This document shows, in pieces, positions 1 through 11,342 of a DNA stretch of 64,000 nucleotides. Within the stretch, counting starts at the first letter, position 1. Every line of letters begins with the position of its first letter. Under the pieces are notes generated by a model. The model worked only from the letters and a program-made list of their open reading frames with translations. It did not search any database and had not been told where the DNA came from. Made by a program: the position numbers and the translations under genes. The DNA is from Heracleum sosnowskyi (taxonomy: Eukaryota; Streptophyta; Magnoliopsida; Apiales; Apiaceae), in NCBI GenBank assembly GCA_030848705.1, contig CM061243.1:117018674-117082673 (forward strand), given 5' to 3'.

Positions 1-2
1 CT

Positions 3-548
3 GAGGTTGCAAATCGAATCATCCTTGATGGACTAAAGAAAAGAGTTGAACGCTCCAGAAATACTTGGGTAGACGAATTACTCCCTATACTTTGGGCATA
101 TCGTACTACTTGCAAAGTCACCACCGGGGCAACTCCATTTCTATTGGCTTATGGAGCAGAGGCAGTGGTCCCGGTGGAGATTACTCACACCTCCCCAAGA
201 GTTGAGGCTTATGAACCAGAAGAAAATGAAGAAGGCTTGAGGCTGGCTTTGGATCTAATTGACGAAGTTAGAGATGAGGCAAACGCCAAGATAGTTGAAC
301 ATCAAAAGAAAGCATCCTTCTACTACAACCTAAGGGTTAAAGAAAGGTTCTTTCGTCGAGGAGACTTGGTTCTCAGAAAGATTGAAGCATCCGGAGTTGG
401 ACAAAAAGGGAAGTTAGCCCCAAATTGGGAAGGACCATATCGCGTCAAGAACGTATTTGGTCGAGGCTCATACAAGCTAGAAACCCTTGAAGGGCATGAG
501 GTGCCAAGGACTTGGCATGCCTCCAATTTGAAAGTTTATTATGTTTAA
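3..548 (+). CDS. Gypsy integrase C-terminal part (partial at window edge)
   Basis: The reading frame is open from the first complete codon of the window to TAA at 546-548. It covers the end of the retroviral-type integrase core (segment WVDELLPILWAYRTT followed by TTGATPFLLAYG) and the C-terminal region (GPYRVKNVFGRGSYKLE, then TWHASNLKVYYV). Both segments are characteristic of plant Ty3/gypsy integrases that insert element cDNA. The catalytic DDE residues lie upstream of the window. The same stretch is present in the minus-strand element near 14341-14880, but there it carries two stop codons, whereas here it is intact. No chromodomain is visible before the stop, which fits Tat-type elements. 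Upstream start and length are unknown. Confidence 0.9.
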   Translation, partial: EVANRIILDGLKKRVERSRNTWVDELLPILWAYRTTCKVTTGATPFLLAYGAEAVVPVEITHTSPRVEAYEPEENEEGLRLALDLIDEVRDEANAKIVEHQKKASFYYNLRVKERFFRRGDLVLRKIEASGVGQKGKLAPNWEGPYRVKNVFGRGSYKLETLEGHEVPRTWHASNLKVYYV

Positions 549-833
549 GGTGTCTCCCAAGTGGACTCACTACTATAAATAAGGTTCGATGAAACCAACC
601 CAAGTTTTAAATTGGGATACTATGTAAGGGTTGATCCCATTTTTAAAGTTATGAATTTCATATTCTTATGATTTCATTAAATATGCAACGCATTATGTTA
701 GACATGTGAACTAAGCATGCAAAATCAAGAAAAGCTAGAAAAGTTGAAATAAACTTAATAAGAAAGTTAAATTAAAACCCCGAAGGGTGAGTTCAGAAAA
801 GAACATAAAAATAAATAGCCACACAGGGCTAAC

Positions 834-2691
834 CTATGCTATATCATCCTGATGAGTCTCCTCCTCAAAGTTAAGGGGAACATCATCCTTAGCAGCATCC
901 CCCAAATCTTCATCTCTAACTGGCTCAGAATCGAGAAAGAGCTCAGGAATATCATCAAAAGGCTGAGATGAGGGGTTGGCAGTAGTATCCTTGGATGTCC
1001 CAGATAAGTCAGGAACGGGAAACTTATCCAAGGACACCCCTTCAATCTTCGTCCCCAGCTCCTCAATAATGGATTCCCAACAATCCTTGAAGGTGCTAGG
1101 AAAGTTAGCATCATACTCAGCATTAAGGAGGTCATCAAACTCCTTAGATGCTCTGTACTCAGCAATAACATCCTCGCGACCCCTTTGGAGTTGGGCCTCC
1201 AGCTGCCTGACCTTCTCCTTCTCATCTACAAGCTCCCTCTCAACCCCTCTAAACATCTCAAAATTTGAGGTAGAGGAGGCGAAATACCTGTCTCTATCCC
1301 TCTCAGCTATCAGCTTTTCAGCTCGAACTGCCTTCAAGTTGTGAAGAGCAGCTTGATGATAGGTGTTAGCCTATAAAACAAAGGCACATATTTCAAAAAG
1401 TGAACTAAAGAAAGAAAGATTAAACTAAAGTGAAAATTACTTACAGAAGCAAGGGCTTGGGCCCCAAGAAGCTCAATCTGGAGATCCTCCGAGGACTCCA
1501 CAACATGGGCCACGTCCCTTGGAGTGACCACATTTCTGGACCACTCTGCGGCAGCCCTGGAATCACCAACTATGGTGTCCCTGTTAAGTAAACCCCATTT
1601 AACCACAAATGGGTTGGGATCCTCGTCAACAAGGACAGCCCGCTCGGCCAAAAAAGAGGGCACCTTCTCCATAGCAGGGGAGCCATCTACGGCCTTCTTC
1701 CGCTTGGAAGGCCTATCTATCTCCACGATCACCGCCTTAGAGGCATGGTCCTCCCTCCTCTTGAAAATAGCATTTAAAGCGGTTTTGGCTGGAAAGAAAA
1801 GACAAACGTTACAATCATATTATATGACAACAAAGAATAAAGGAAAGGAAGTTAAGTTTATATACCCCGAGGTTCAAGGGTGCTAAGCCCCATAGCTTGA
1901 AGGTTATCCTCAGAAATTAGGAGATTGCAATGATGCAAGCAATCACCCGTCAGGAGTTGAATTGCCGCAAGATCATCTACCCCTAATTTAAGGGACCTCA
2001 AAGAACCGTCCGTAGCCCTTGTGACGTTAGGACAAAAATAATTGTTCCAATCATCCCCATCTAAGTAAATATAAAACCACTCTTTTTTCCACAAGGGAAG
2101 AGAGTCGGGAGAAGAGCCAGAAACGAAGAAACTATGGTTTAAGGTTCGATATTGAATCTTAACCCAACCTATATCATCTGGAGCATTTACAAATTTAAAG
2201 AGGTATCGAAATACTGATACACTGGGCTCTACCCTATGTTTCATGCATTGGGCCAGGAAACAATATATAAATCTCCACCCATTGGGCATTAGTTGTGTAG
2301 GACAAATTTTAACCTCGGCTAATAAACGACAAACAAAAGGGTGAGGAGGAAGGCGAAAACCAGAATAAAAAGTCTCTTTGTATATCCTAATGGCCCCGGG
2401 CTTAGGATAACAAGCCCTGTCATTTGGGCCAGGTGCTACGGCCCTATATGGGGCCTTTATGCCAAAAAGAACGGAAATGTCATCAACCCTACTCTGTTTG
2501 TATGTAGAAGGAATATTATGGGCCTCTAAATGGAGAAGATTTGGGAAAGCATCCCCAAAATCAGAAAGTAAATCTCTAAGGGAAAAAACGTTTGCATGAA
2601 CTAGAGACTTTGGAGGTGGATTACCTCGATTTGCTCTGGCAGGGCGAGAAGGTTGAGATAGCTGAGATTGAGATGAGCTTGAATCCGCCAT
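834..2691 (-). CDS. Antisense three-exon gene of the gypsy element (putative gypsy-type transposon domain)
   Basis: Spliced on the minus strand: exon 1 2691-1866, intron 1865-1789 (77 bp, GTATAT...TTCCAG), exon 2 1788-1445, intron 1444-1371 (74 bp, GTAAGT...TTATAG), exon 3 1370-834. The frame is kept through both junctions, giving 568 codons plus TAG. Exon 1 (about residues 1-275) contains FRLPPHPFVCRLL and LMPNGWRFIYCFLAQC, the core of the plant 'putative gypsy-type transposon' domain family (Transposase_28 type). Exons 2-3 are charged, with a predicted coiled coil (RELVDEKEKVRQLEAQLQ) and an acidic C-terminus. The function of this family is not established. It lies antisense to the retrotransposon transcript, downstream of integrase, and has its own TATA box upstream. 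The splice sites are read by eye and not confirmed by transcripts. Confidence 0.8.
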
Positions 2692-2893
2692 TAAAATCCT
2701 TCCGAAGAATGCTTGAACCCAGAAAACTTGATGGAGAAGATGAAGATTTAAACGGAAACTGGGAAATGCACGGTGGCTTGAACGCCGGAAATCGCTTTGC
2801 CGCGGAACCCTAGCAGAGCTTTTCTAAGGAAAGTTTCTGAGAAAATTTAGTAGAATGACTTTGAAGTATGAAAATGGAAGTTCTACTCCACTT

Positions 2894-2901
2894 GATTTAT
2901 A
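2894..2901 (-). promoter_or_regulatory. TATA box of the antisense gene
   Basis: TATAAATC on the minus strand, about 200 bp upstream of the ATG at 2691. The intervening leader includes a CTAGGGTTCC segment. The related element at 12455-20776 has TATAAAT at the equivalent place (13724-13730), which supports function. The stretch 2692-3200 otherwise contains no reading frame of note; it includes an AGTTCTAGAAGAA-type short repeat (around 3020 and 3079) and a CCGTCTATAGACGG palindrome near 2934. Confidence 0.55.
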
Positions 2902-3210
2902 GGAGTAGTAGCCGGTGACAACGTTCCAATAAACCGTCTATAGACGGTATATGGACCGAGAACAGGTCACTGGGCCTTTCATAGGCGGGAAGCCCAAATA
3001 AATTCAAAATTTGAATTACAAGTTCTAGAAGAACCTGGAGAATCGCTAGGCGGGAAGCCCAAATAAATTCGAATTGAAAGTTCTAGAAGAATCTAGAACA
3101 TTCAACATATAAAAATATGTATGGTTTAAATATTAACCAAACAAAGGAAAAAGACCCGACATAAGGACCAATTTCGAAAAACTTATGTTCAAAGTTCCCT
3201 TGGCGTTCAT

Positions 3211-4024
3211 ACCAACGCCAAGAAATTTGATTAAGGCAGGGCCTCTAAAACCCACGCCCAGGAGACATAGTTTCTAGGCGTGGCAACCTAGAACGTCTCC
3301 TAGGCGGGGATACCAACGCCAAGAAATTTGATTAAGGCAGGGCCTCTAAAACCCACGCCCAGGAGACATAGTTTCTAGGCGTGGCAACCTAGAACGTCTC
3401 CTAGGCGGGGATACCAACGCCAAGAAATTTGGTTAAGGCAGGGCCTCTAAAACCCACGCCCAGGAGACATAGTTTCTAGGCGTGGCAACCTAGAACGTCT
3501 CCTAGGCGGGGATACCAACGCCAAGAAATTTGATTAAGGCAGGGCCTCTAAAACCCACGCCCAGGAGACATAGTTTCTAGGCGTGGAAACCTAGAACGTC
3601 TCCTAGGCGGGGATACCAACGCCAAGACACTGATTAAGGCAGGGCCTCTAAAACCCAAGCCCAGGAGACATAGTTCCTAGGCGTGGCAACCTAGGATGTC
3701 TCCTAGGCGGAGGTATGCACGCCCAGAAGTTCCTTGAGCCCGTCTTCAAAGACCCACGCCCAGGAGACATAGTTCCTAGGCGTGGCAACCTAGGATGTCT
3801 CCTAGGCGGGGGTATGCACGCCCAGAAGTTCCTTGAGCCCATCTTCAAAGACCCACGCCCAGGAGACATAGTTCCTAGGCGTGGCAACCTAGGATGTCTC
3901 CTAGGCGGGGGTATGCACGCCCAGAAGTTCCTTGAGCCAATCTTCAAAGACCCACGCCCAGGAGACATAGTTCCTAGGCGTGGCAACCTAGGATGTCTCC
4001 TAGGCGAGGGTATGCACGCCCAGA
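3211..4024. repeat. Tandem array of 99-101-bp units with internal inverted repeats
   Basis: About eight units. The first five start ACCAACGCCA at 3211, 3312, 3413, 3514 and 3615 (period 101). A second subtype starts ATGCACGCCC at 3715, 3814, 3913 and 4012 (period 99, last copy partial). Every unit contains AGGAGACATAGTT.CTAGG followed by its near reverse complement CCTAG.A.GTCTCCT, and CACGCC with GGCGTG, so each can fold into a hairpin. Because the second subtype has a period divisible by three, both strands stay open across it. Those frames are repeat artefacts, not genes. The array lies between the antisense promoter and the polypurine tract. Confidence 0.95.
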
Positions 4025-4173
4025 ACACAGATTTTCCAAGAAATAAAGGGAAAAATTATTATTAATTATTTTCCAGGAAAGTGGAACAAAAATTCGTGAA
4101 AAATAAGATCTCGAATCTCGAAAAATGACAGTTATAACTTCTACGAAAATCCCGGGGAGATTTTCCCAGAAGT

Positions 4174-4185
4174 TGGGGGGGCAAA
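4174..4185 (+). other. Polypurine tract of gypsy element 1
   Basis: The G-rich run TGGGGGGGCAAA lies directly before the LTR start TGATATGG. The equivalent run precedes the 3' LTR of the second element (minus strand, about 13152-13164). It primes plus-strand DNA synthesis. Confidence 0.8.
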
Positions 4186-4691
4186 TGATATGGTCAGAAA
4201 AGTAATTATAGAAATATAATTGACTAGTCAAACAAAAGACCGATATTTAAGGCCTAACACCCTAATTATTCATTAATTTCATAATTAATGAGTAGGGAAA
4301 ATATACAGCTCATGAAAAGAGCCTTGATTATGGAAAATTAGTCAAAGAAGGATCTGGAATCCCAATTAAAGGCAATCAATGAGTCATAACCTTTATCAAC
4401 AAGGAAACGAATTCTTCAGCAAGAAATACAATACTTATCCAATATCAAAAAGAAGACTTATCCGTTAAGTCTCCTAAACATACCATAAATACTAGGCTTC
4501 AAACGCCTATATAAGGTCCCCTGATCCTACAATCAGAACTACGTCTTTGGCTTGATTCTCAATAACGAATTGAGATACGTAGGCATCTTGTGAGGACCAA
4601 TTTAGTCCGGATACACGAGTGCAACCATTAAAGCTCGAAGCTCATTAATCCTAGCATTAAATTCACAAAGCACGTTTTTTAATCCACAACA
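4186..4691 (+). repeat. 3' LTR of gypsy element 1
   Basis: 506 bp, starting TGATATGGTC and ending ATCCACAACA. TATA box TATATAAG at 4508-4515, followed by ATCCTACAATCAGAACTACG and ATTGAGATACGTAGGCATC, which are also found in the LTRs of the element at 12455-20776. It is about 200 bp shorter than those LTRs because it lacks their internal block of repeated AACGTAGTTCT and GACGTATGG segments. Confidence 0.85.
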
Positions 4692-4696
4692 GCCTG

Positions 4697-5598
4697 CATG
4701 TCCAACTCAAATGTAAACAAATGGGTGTGACGGAGGGAGTACATTGTTTCCATACAATGTTTTTTTTCTCCTAACAAATTTTAATACACATAATAATGAT
4801 AAGTTGGTAACCGATAAACTTAAGAAATCTATACTCTATATTAAAAGCAGAAACCCCCTCTTCATAGTATGGTATGTCATATATACCGTCATATACACAT
4901 AATTATTAACTTAATTAGTTTTAAAAATATTGTTAGATTAATTCCAAATTTATTTAATTATTGTTATTAAAATATAAACTAATCTATATTTTTTAAAAAC
5001 ATAACCCCTTCTTAAAGGTATGATATGTTATGTATACCGCGGTATACACATATAATTATTAGTTTAATTCAAAATAAATATAATTAACATTATAAGATTA
5101 AATTAATTGCCAACAATAGCAAAGTTGTATACTAGAAATCTACCAATAACTTGGTGTTTGAATTGATATCGGGAGGATTGTTTGAACTGATATCGGGAGG
5201 GGTAAATATTATAGTTAAACACTTAAAATATTATGTACTAAAAGTAAACTCAATCATTCTCATACAATTTTTTTTTGCTACTAAAAAGTTTTAATACGCA
5301 TAATGGTAAGTTGGTAACTGATAAACTTAAGAAATTTTTTACGTGAGCATAAATAATGGAATTTAAACATCATCTATTAACATTACCTGTACACTAGACC
5401 CAAGAGATCTTGCTTGAACACCCACCAGCACACAAGAAACATTTCTTTATTAGTAAAATAATAATTATTTTAATAAGAATAATTAATTTCTATTTTCAAA
5501 TTTGTAAAAAATTGCATAATAAAAATTTATAATACAATTAATAAAAAAAAATTGATTACTATAATTAATATAAAATTGCATAATAATACCATTAATAT
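4697..5598. other. AT-rich intergenic stretch with repeat fragments
   Basis: No gene seen. It holds a lone Stowaway-type terminus (GACGGAGGGAGTA, about 4729-4741) and two copies of a segment with AAGTTGGTAAC.GATAAACTTAAGAAA (about 4800 and 5307). There are also two related segments with a GTATGGTATGTCAT or TATGATATGTTATG core (about 4868 and 5018), an 18-bp perfect palindrome at 5031-5048, and a short tandem TGAATTGATATCGGGAGG pair (about 5159-5200). The palindrome-bearing segment recurs near 12320-12370. Confidence 0.6.
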
Positions 5599-5603
5599 AT
5601 ACG

Positions 5604-5606
5604 TGT

Positions 5607-5667
<61 letters not shown>

Positions 5668-5880
5668 GTAATATTGTATATAGGACTAGAAAGAGTTATA
5701 GAGAGAGTAAGAATTTCATTCTCATTCAAGTTATCTTTGAAATAATACAAGTGTCTTTATATAGGACTTAGAAAATAAGTTACAAGTGAAATGAAGGGCC
5801 AAGAGTCACATATTAATGGGAGAAAGCTAAAGGACAAAGTCATCCAAAAGCCAAAGGTCCCTTAAATTATTTACATAACA
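5604..5880 (-). repeat. 3' LTR of copia element (left copy)
   Basis: 277 bp with inverted ends TGTTATG and CATAACA. It contains a (TA)n microsatellite at about 5613-5668, longer than in the right copy. The remainder is almost identical to 11103-11337. Directly right of it (5881-5890) the minus strand reads as the purine tract CCAAGGGGGAG. Confidence 0.95.
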
Positions 5881-6021
5881 CTCCCCCTTGGATGACTTGT
5901 ACAAACATCATGCCTCGTTAAAACCTTACTAGGAAAAACCCTGTGGGAAAAATCCTAGTGAAGGAAAAAGAGTACATGTGTTGCACTTAATGTAATGTAA
6001 TAGAACTATCATGTCTCCCCC

Positions 6022-9000
6022 TTATTTCAATATATCTCGAAGTTTACGCATTCCAATCTTGTGTACCAATTTCTCGAATGGAGATGTAGGAAGTGCTTTT
6101 GTGAACAAATCTGCTGGATTTTCGCATGAGCGGATCTGACGAACATCGATTTCACCCTTTTGCTGAAGTTCATGGGTAAAGAAGAATTTTGGATCAATGT
6201 GCTTCGTCCTATCTCCTTTAATATAACCTTCTCGTGTCTGAGTAATACATGCTTCATTGTCTTCGTACAAGGTAATAGGAATTCCTTTGTTGAGTGAAAG
6301 GCCACAGGAATCTCGAATATGGTGGACAAGAGACCTTAGCCATACACATTCTCGACTTGCTTCATGAAGAGCCAATAATTCAGCATGATTTGAAGAAGTT
6401 GCTGCAAGAGTCTGCTTTGTAGAGTGCCAAGATATAGCTGTATCACCATACGTGAATATGTAACCTGTTTGTGACCTTCCTTTGTGGGGATCAGACCGGT
6501 ATCCAGCATCTGCATAACCTACTAATTCCACTTTCGAGTCTTTAGAATAAAACAAACCCACATATATTGTTCCTCGAAGATATCTAAATATTTGTTTCAC
6601 ACCAGTCCAATGTCTTCGAGTTGGAGTAGAACTATGTCTTGCCAATAAATTAACAGAAAATGCAATATCAGGATGTGTGCAATTGGCAAGATACATTAGT
6701 GCACCAATAGCACTAAGATATGGTACTTCAGGACCAAGAAGTTCTTCTCCCTTTTCTCTTGGGCGAAATGGATCCTTTTTCTTTTCAAGCGAGCGAACGA
6801 CCATAGGTGTACTCACAGGATATGCTTTATCCATAATAAATCTTTTAAGGATCTTTTTAATATATAATGACTGGTGGACAAAGATTCCTTTAGATAAATG
6901 TTCAACCTGAAAACCAAGGCAAATTTTCGTTTGGCCTAAATCTTTCATTTGAAATTCTCTTTTCAAATATTCAATCGTCTCATGAAGTTCATCTGGGGTC
7001 CCAATGATGTTTAAATCATCAACATAAACTGCAATGATAGTAAACCCCATTTTTGTCCTTTTAATAAAAACACATGGACAAATCACATTATTAGCATAAC
7101 CATTTTTCAAAAGGTACTCACTGAGACGATTATACCACATTCGACCTGATTGTTTCAATCCGTACAATGATCTTCGTAACTTAATTGAGTAAATATCTCG
7201 GGGTCTTGAACTACATGCTTCAGGCATTTTCAATCCATCAGGGATTTTCATGTAAATGTCATTATCTAGTGACCCGTATAAGTAAGCAGTTACAACATCC
7301 ATTAAATTCAAGCGGAGCCCTTCCAAAATTGATAAACTTAGTAAAAATCTGAATGTTGTTGCATCCATTACCGAGGAATAAGTCTCTTCATAATCAATTC
7401 CCGGTCTTTGTGAGAAGCCTTGTGCAACAAGGCGTGCCTTGTATCTCACAACTTCATTTTTCTCATTTCTTTTGCGTACAAATACCCATCTATATCCAAC
7501 GGGTTTCACACCTGCAGGTGTTTGGACAATTGGTCCAAAAACTTGACGTTTTTCAAGTGATTTCAATTCTGCCTCAATTGCATCTTTCCATTTTGGCCAA
7601 TCACTTCTTCTTTTACATTCATAGATTGATCTAGGTTCATGATCCTCAATTTCTTCAGAAATGTCAAGAGCAGCTGCATATGCAAATATTTCATCCATGA
7701 CAATTTCTTTTCTATTCCACCTCTTTCCTGAAACGATATAATTTATCGAGATCTCTTCATTGTCAACAATTTCAGGTGTTTGATCATCTTTTGAAGACGT
7801 CTCTTCAGTGATCAATTCTATTTCATTTGGAATGATGTCATTTGATGTACCGGCTTATTTATCAAGAGTCCTTAATTTTCTAGGATTTTTATCTTTGGAT
7901 CCAATAGGTCTACCACGCTTCTGGCGTGCTTTAGACTCATTTGCTAGCATGCTTTTATTCCCTTCATCAGGAAGTTTAATTTTACAAGGAACATTAACAA
8001 ATGGTATATGTGACTTCGTCACAGTATTGACATCAGTAAATGCATCTGGCAATTTATTTGCCACTTCTTGTAGGTGGATAATCTTTTGAACTTCAAGCTC
8101 ACATTGATTTGTGCGAGGATCATAATGAGACAGAGATACTGCATTCCACAAAATTTCTTTTCTTTCTTTTTCAAATTTTGACTTATCTCCCCCTAATGCA
8201 GGAAAAGCTGTCTCATCAAACTGACAGTCGGCAAAATCTTGCCTTGAATAAATCACCAGTTAAGGGCTCCAAATATTTGATAATTGAGGGAGAGTCAAAC
8301 CCAACGTATACCCCTAATCTTCTTTGAGGTCCCATTTTTGTACGTTGGGGAGGAGACATTGGAACATAAATCGCACACCCAAAAACTCTTAAGTGCGAAA
8401 TATTTGGTTCTTGACCATTTACAAGCTGCAATGGGGAATTTTTATGATAAGCAGTCGGTCTTAAACGAACAAGTGATGCAACATGTAATATTGCATGTCC
8501 CCAAGCAGTATTTGGTAAATTTGTTTTCATAAGTAAGGGTCTAGCAATCAATTGTAGTCTCTTAATAAAAGATTCTACTAGACCATTTTGGGTATTTGTG
8601 TGCGGAACCGGATGTTCCACATCAATCCCAATTTCCATGCAATAATCATTAAAAGATTGAGAAGTAAATTCTCCTGCATTATCCAATCGAATTTTCTTGA
8701 TTGCATGATCATGGAATTGTGTCCTTATACGGATTATTTGGGCAAGGAGTCTTGTGAATGCAACATTACGAGTGGACAATAAACTAACATGCGACCAACG
8801 TGTCGATGCATCTATAAGTACCATAAAGTACCGAAATGGCCCACTTGATGGGGTAATAGGTCCACATATATCTCCTTGAATTCGCTCTAAAAATGATGGA
8901 CATTCAATTGCAACTTTCATAGGTGATGGCCTTGTTATTAATTTTCCTTGGAAACAAGGAACACAAGAAAAATCCTTGGACAATGGGACAATCTTGTTCT

Positions 9001-9550
9001 TTAAAGGATGCCCATTTGAATTTTCTATAATTCTTCGCATCATTGTTGAACCCGGATGACCTAAACGATCATGCCATATAATAAAATTTTCTGGGTCCGA
9101 TAATTTTTGGCTTATCACCATGTGCATCTCTACTGGATTAATAAAGGTATAATATAATCCAGATTTATATGATGAGAGCTTTTCTATTATTTGTTTCCTC
9201 CCAGAGACTATTGACGTGATACATAGATATTCATCGTCATTTTCATTTGTAGTCTCAATATGATAGCCATTGCGACATATATCTTTGAAACTCAAAAGGT
9301 TTCGTTTTGATCGGGTGGAAAACATTGCATTCTCAATAAATAAATGTGTACCATTGGGTAACACTATATTTGCTCTTCCGGAGCGTTCAATAAGGTCTGA
9401 TGCACCCGAAATGGTATTTACATTAGCTCTAGCTATTATGAGATGCGAAAAATATCCTTTATTTTTCAAAATTGTATGTGTCGTTGCACTATCCGCCAGA
9501 CAAAATGATTCCTCATCTTTCATTGCACATAATGAGAAATTACTGGCCAT
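6022..9550 (-). pseudogene. Copia pol: protease, integrase, RT, RNase H (broken)
   Basis: Three pieces. Piece 1 (9550-8216): protease site LADSATTHT, integrase zinc region HDRLGHPG...CVPCFQGK, and core motifs GDICGP, RLDNAGEF and GLVESFIKRL carrying the D, D and E residues. Piece 2 (8256-7855): linker between integrase and RT, entered by a frame change near 8216-8256. Piece 3 (7815-6022, 597 codons): reverse transcriptase with KARLVAQGFSQ, SLYGLKQSG and YVDDLN, then RNase H with GYADAGY, SSNHAELLAL, YEDNEACI and KHIDPKFFF. Pieces 2 and 3 share a frame and are separated by one stop at 7855-7857. The catalytic residues remain recognisable. As a whole the polyprotein cannot be made from this copy. 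Confidence 0.9.
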
Positions 9551-9586
9551 TTAGTTTCAACATCTTTCAATGAGGCTTCATAAAGG

Positions 9587-10481
9587 TCAGCAAGATGCTT
9601 TGAGGTACGACATGTACGTCGCCACTCGCCAATGACCTTTCATTCTATAACGATTACAAATACTTTCACCTCTTTTAACCATTGCACTACCTTCAGGTTT
9701 CTCCTCATTTCTTGTCCACTTGTGGTGGTGAGGCTTCTTTTTGAAGTGGGAATAGTTTTGATGATTATAACCTCGACCATGCCCAAAACCACGACCACGG
9801 GCGACCATGTCCACGTCCATATCCACGCCCACGTCCAAATGGTTTACTTTGTCCATATTCATTACTAGTCACAACATTCACTTCAGGGAATGGTGTTGAG
9901 CCAGTTGGACGTGCTTAGTGGTTTTTCAACAAAAGTTCATTGTTTTGCTCGGCAAGAAGTAGTACCGAAATAAGCTCAGAATATTTTGTGAATCCTCGTT
10001 CACGATATTGTTGTTGCAAGAGCATATTATTGGCGTGGAAAGTGAAATAAGTCTTTTCTAACATATCTTTATCAGTGATATTCTCCCCACATAGTTTCAA
10101 TTGAGATGTAATTTTAAACATTGCAGAGTTATACTCGCTCACACTTTTATAGTCTTGCAAACGCAAGTGTAGCCAATCATAGCGAGCTTTAGGGAGTATC
10201 GCCATTTTTTGATGGTCGTATCTTTCTTTAAGATCATTCCAAAGAGTTGATGGATCTTTGATAGTCAAATATTCAGTTTTCAAACCTTCATCAAGGTGAT
10301 GGCGAATGAATATCATAGATTTTGCCTTATCTTTCTCGGAGGTTTTATTTCCCTCTTTTATAGTATCACCAAGGCCCATAGCACTGAGATGGATTTCAGC
10401 ATCAAGAATCCATGTCAAATAATTTTTGCCAGTGACATCAAGTGCGTTGAATTCGAGTTTTGTAAGATTCGACATTGTCAC
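9587..10481 (-). pseudogene. Copia gag (broken)
   Basis: The frame from ATG at 10481 to a stop at 9915-9917 gives a 188-residue Gag N-terminal part (NALDVTGKNYLTWILD, KSMIFIRHHLDEGLKTEY), typical of the copia Gag domain that forms the particle shell. The same frame continues past the stop into a Gly/Arg-rich stretch. A frame change near 9795 then leads into the nucleocapsid-like part (9862-9587), whose zinc knuckle is degraded: CNRYRMKGHW has lost the second cysteine of the CCHC pattern and the final cysteine. A further stop at 9587-9589 separates it from pol. Confidence 0.85.
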
Positions 10482-11090
10482 TAAAACACAATTCTAATCG
10501 AAATCAATATACAAAAACATGGATGTAATATAAAAATAATAATGCAATATATTGAGAGGAGTATATATAATATGAACAACACAAATAAATTTGATAATAG
10601 CATATGTTTTTTTTATATATAGAAAGAATCATGTATAAATTTAACAACAATATATATATATATCTAGATTAGTGATCAATATTATATCCTTATGCATGCA
10701 ACCATTTTAGACTACTTACGACAGAAGGAGGCATAAAGGTGACCGACCAATCATCTATATATCATTATCTAATGATAAGAACTCATATAAATCAAATTAT
10801 ATTATTACACTTGCGTGTACTATAGGTCCAGAAAAATAAAATAAACTAAATAACATGAAATGTAATGGGCAAATGGTCATGTGATCATGTATGTGTCATT
10901 AAATTAATAACCAATTTATCATCCTAGAGGTGTAGAGTTTTAACTAGTAGATCATAAAAAAAAATGGTGAACATGTATCAAGTATTTGCATGTTTATTGA
11001 AACAAGAAACATAACTACAAAACGGAGATAGTTTGATTCAAGAAAACGGCTCTTGTGACCGACGTAGTAAACAACTTCGTGAGCGACCTC

Positions 11091-11100
11091 GTGCTGATAA
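11091..11100 (-). other. Primer binding site of copia element
   Basis: The minus strand reads TTATCAGCAC two bases after the 5' LTR end, a common form of the Met-initiator-type primer site in plant copia elements. The 600-bp leader between it and gag (10482-11090) has no ORF of note. Confidence 0.7.
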
Positions 11101-11102
11101 CG

Positions 11103-11337
11103 TGTTATGTATATATATATATATGTAATATTGTATATAGGACTAGAAAGAGTTATAGAGAGAGTAAGAATTTCATTCTCATTCAAGTTATCTTTGAAGT
11201 AATACAAGTGTCTTTATATAGGACTTAGAAAATAAGTTACAAGTGAAATGAAGGGCCAAGAGTCACATATTAATGGGAGAAAGCTAAAGGACAAAGTCAT
11301 CCAAAAGCCAAAGGTCCCTTAAATTATTTACATAATA
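11103..11337 (-). repeat. 5' LTR of copia element (right copy)
   Basis: 235 bp. Starts TGTTATG and ends CATAATA, one base different from the left copy's CATAACA. The TATA box on the minus strand is TATATAAA (plus 11213-11220), just upstream of the expected transcription start. Confidence 0.95.
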
Positions 11338-11342
11338 ATACG

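Larger units (their letters stand above)
1..4691 (+). mobile_element. Ty3/gypsy LTR retrotransposon, Tat/Retand-like, 3' half
   Basis: The window opens inside the integrase of this element. In order, one sees the integrase C-terminus (to 548), an antisense spliced gene (834-2691, minus), its promoter region, a tandem array (3211-4024), a purine tract (4174-4185) and a 3' LTR (4186-4691). The integrase is nearly identical in sequence to that of the complete element at 12455-20776, and both LTRs begin TGATATGGTC and end CCACAACA, so they are one family. An antisense ORF plus tandem repeats between pol and the 3' LTR is typical of the Tat lineage (for example Retand). The 5' half and the matching target duplication lie outside the window; the 5 bases after the LTR are GCCTG. 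Confidence 0.9.
5604..11337 (-). mobile_element. Complete Ty1/copia retrotransposon, decayed
   Basis: Delimited by LTRs at 5604-5880 and 11103-11337 and a perfect 5-bp target duplication ATACG (5599-5603 and 11338-11342). On the minus strand the order is 5' LTR, primer site, gag, protease-integrase, RT-RNaseH, polypurine tract, 3' LTR, which is the Ty1/copia order. The LTRs differ at only about two positions outside a TA microsatellite of variable length, so the insertion is fairly recent. The coding region nevertheless has several stops and frame changes, so the copy is not autonomous. Lineage within copia is not assigned. Confidence 0.95.

Noticed and set aside
3648..4065. Overlapping frames of 85-126 codons on both strands across the tandem array
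   Set aside because: They exist because the 99-bp unit is divisible by three. The peptides are 33-residue repeats with no independent support.
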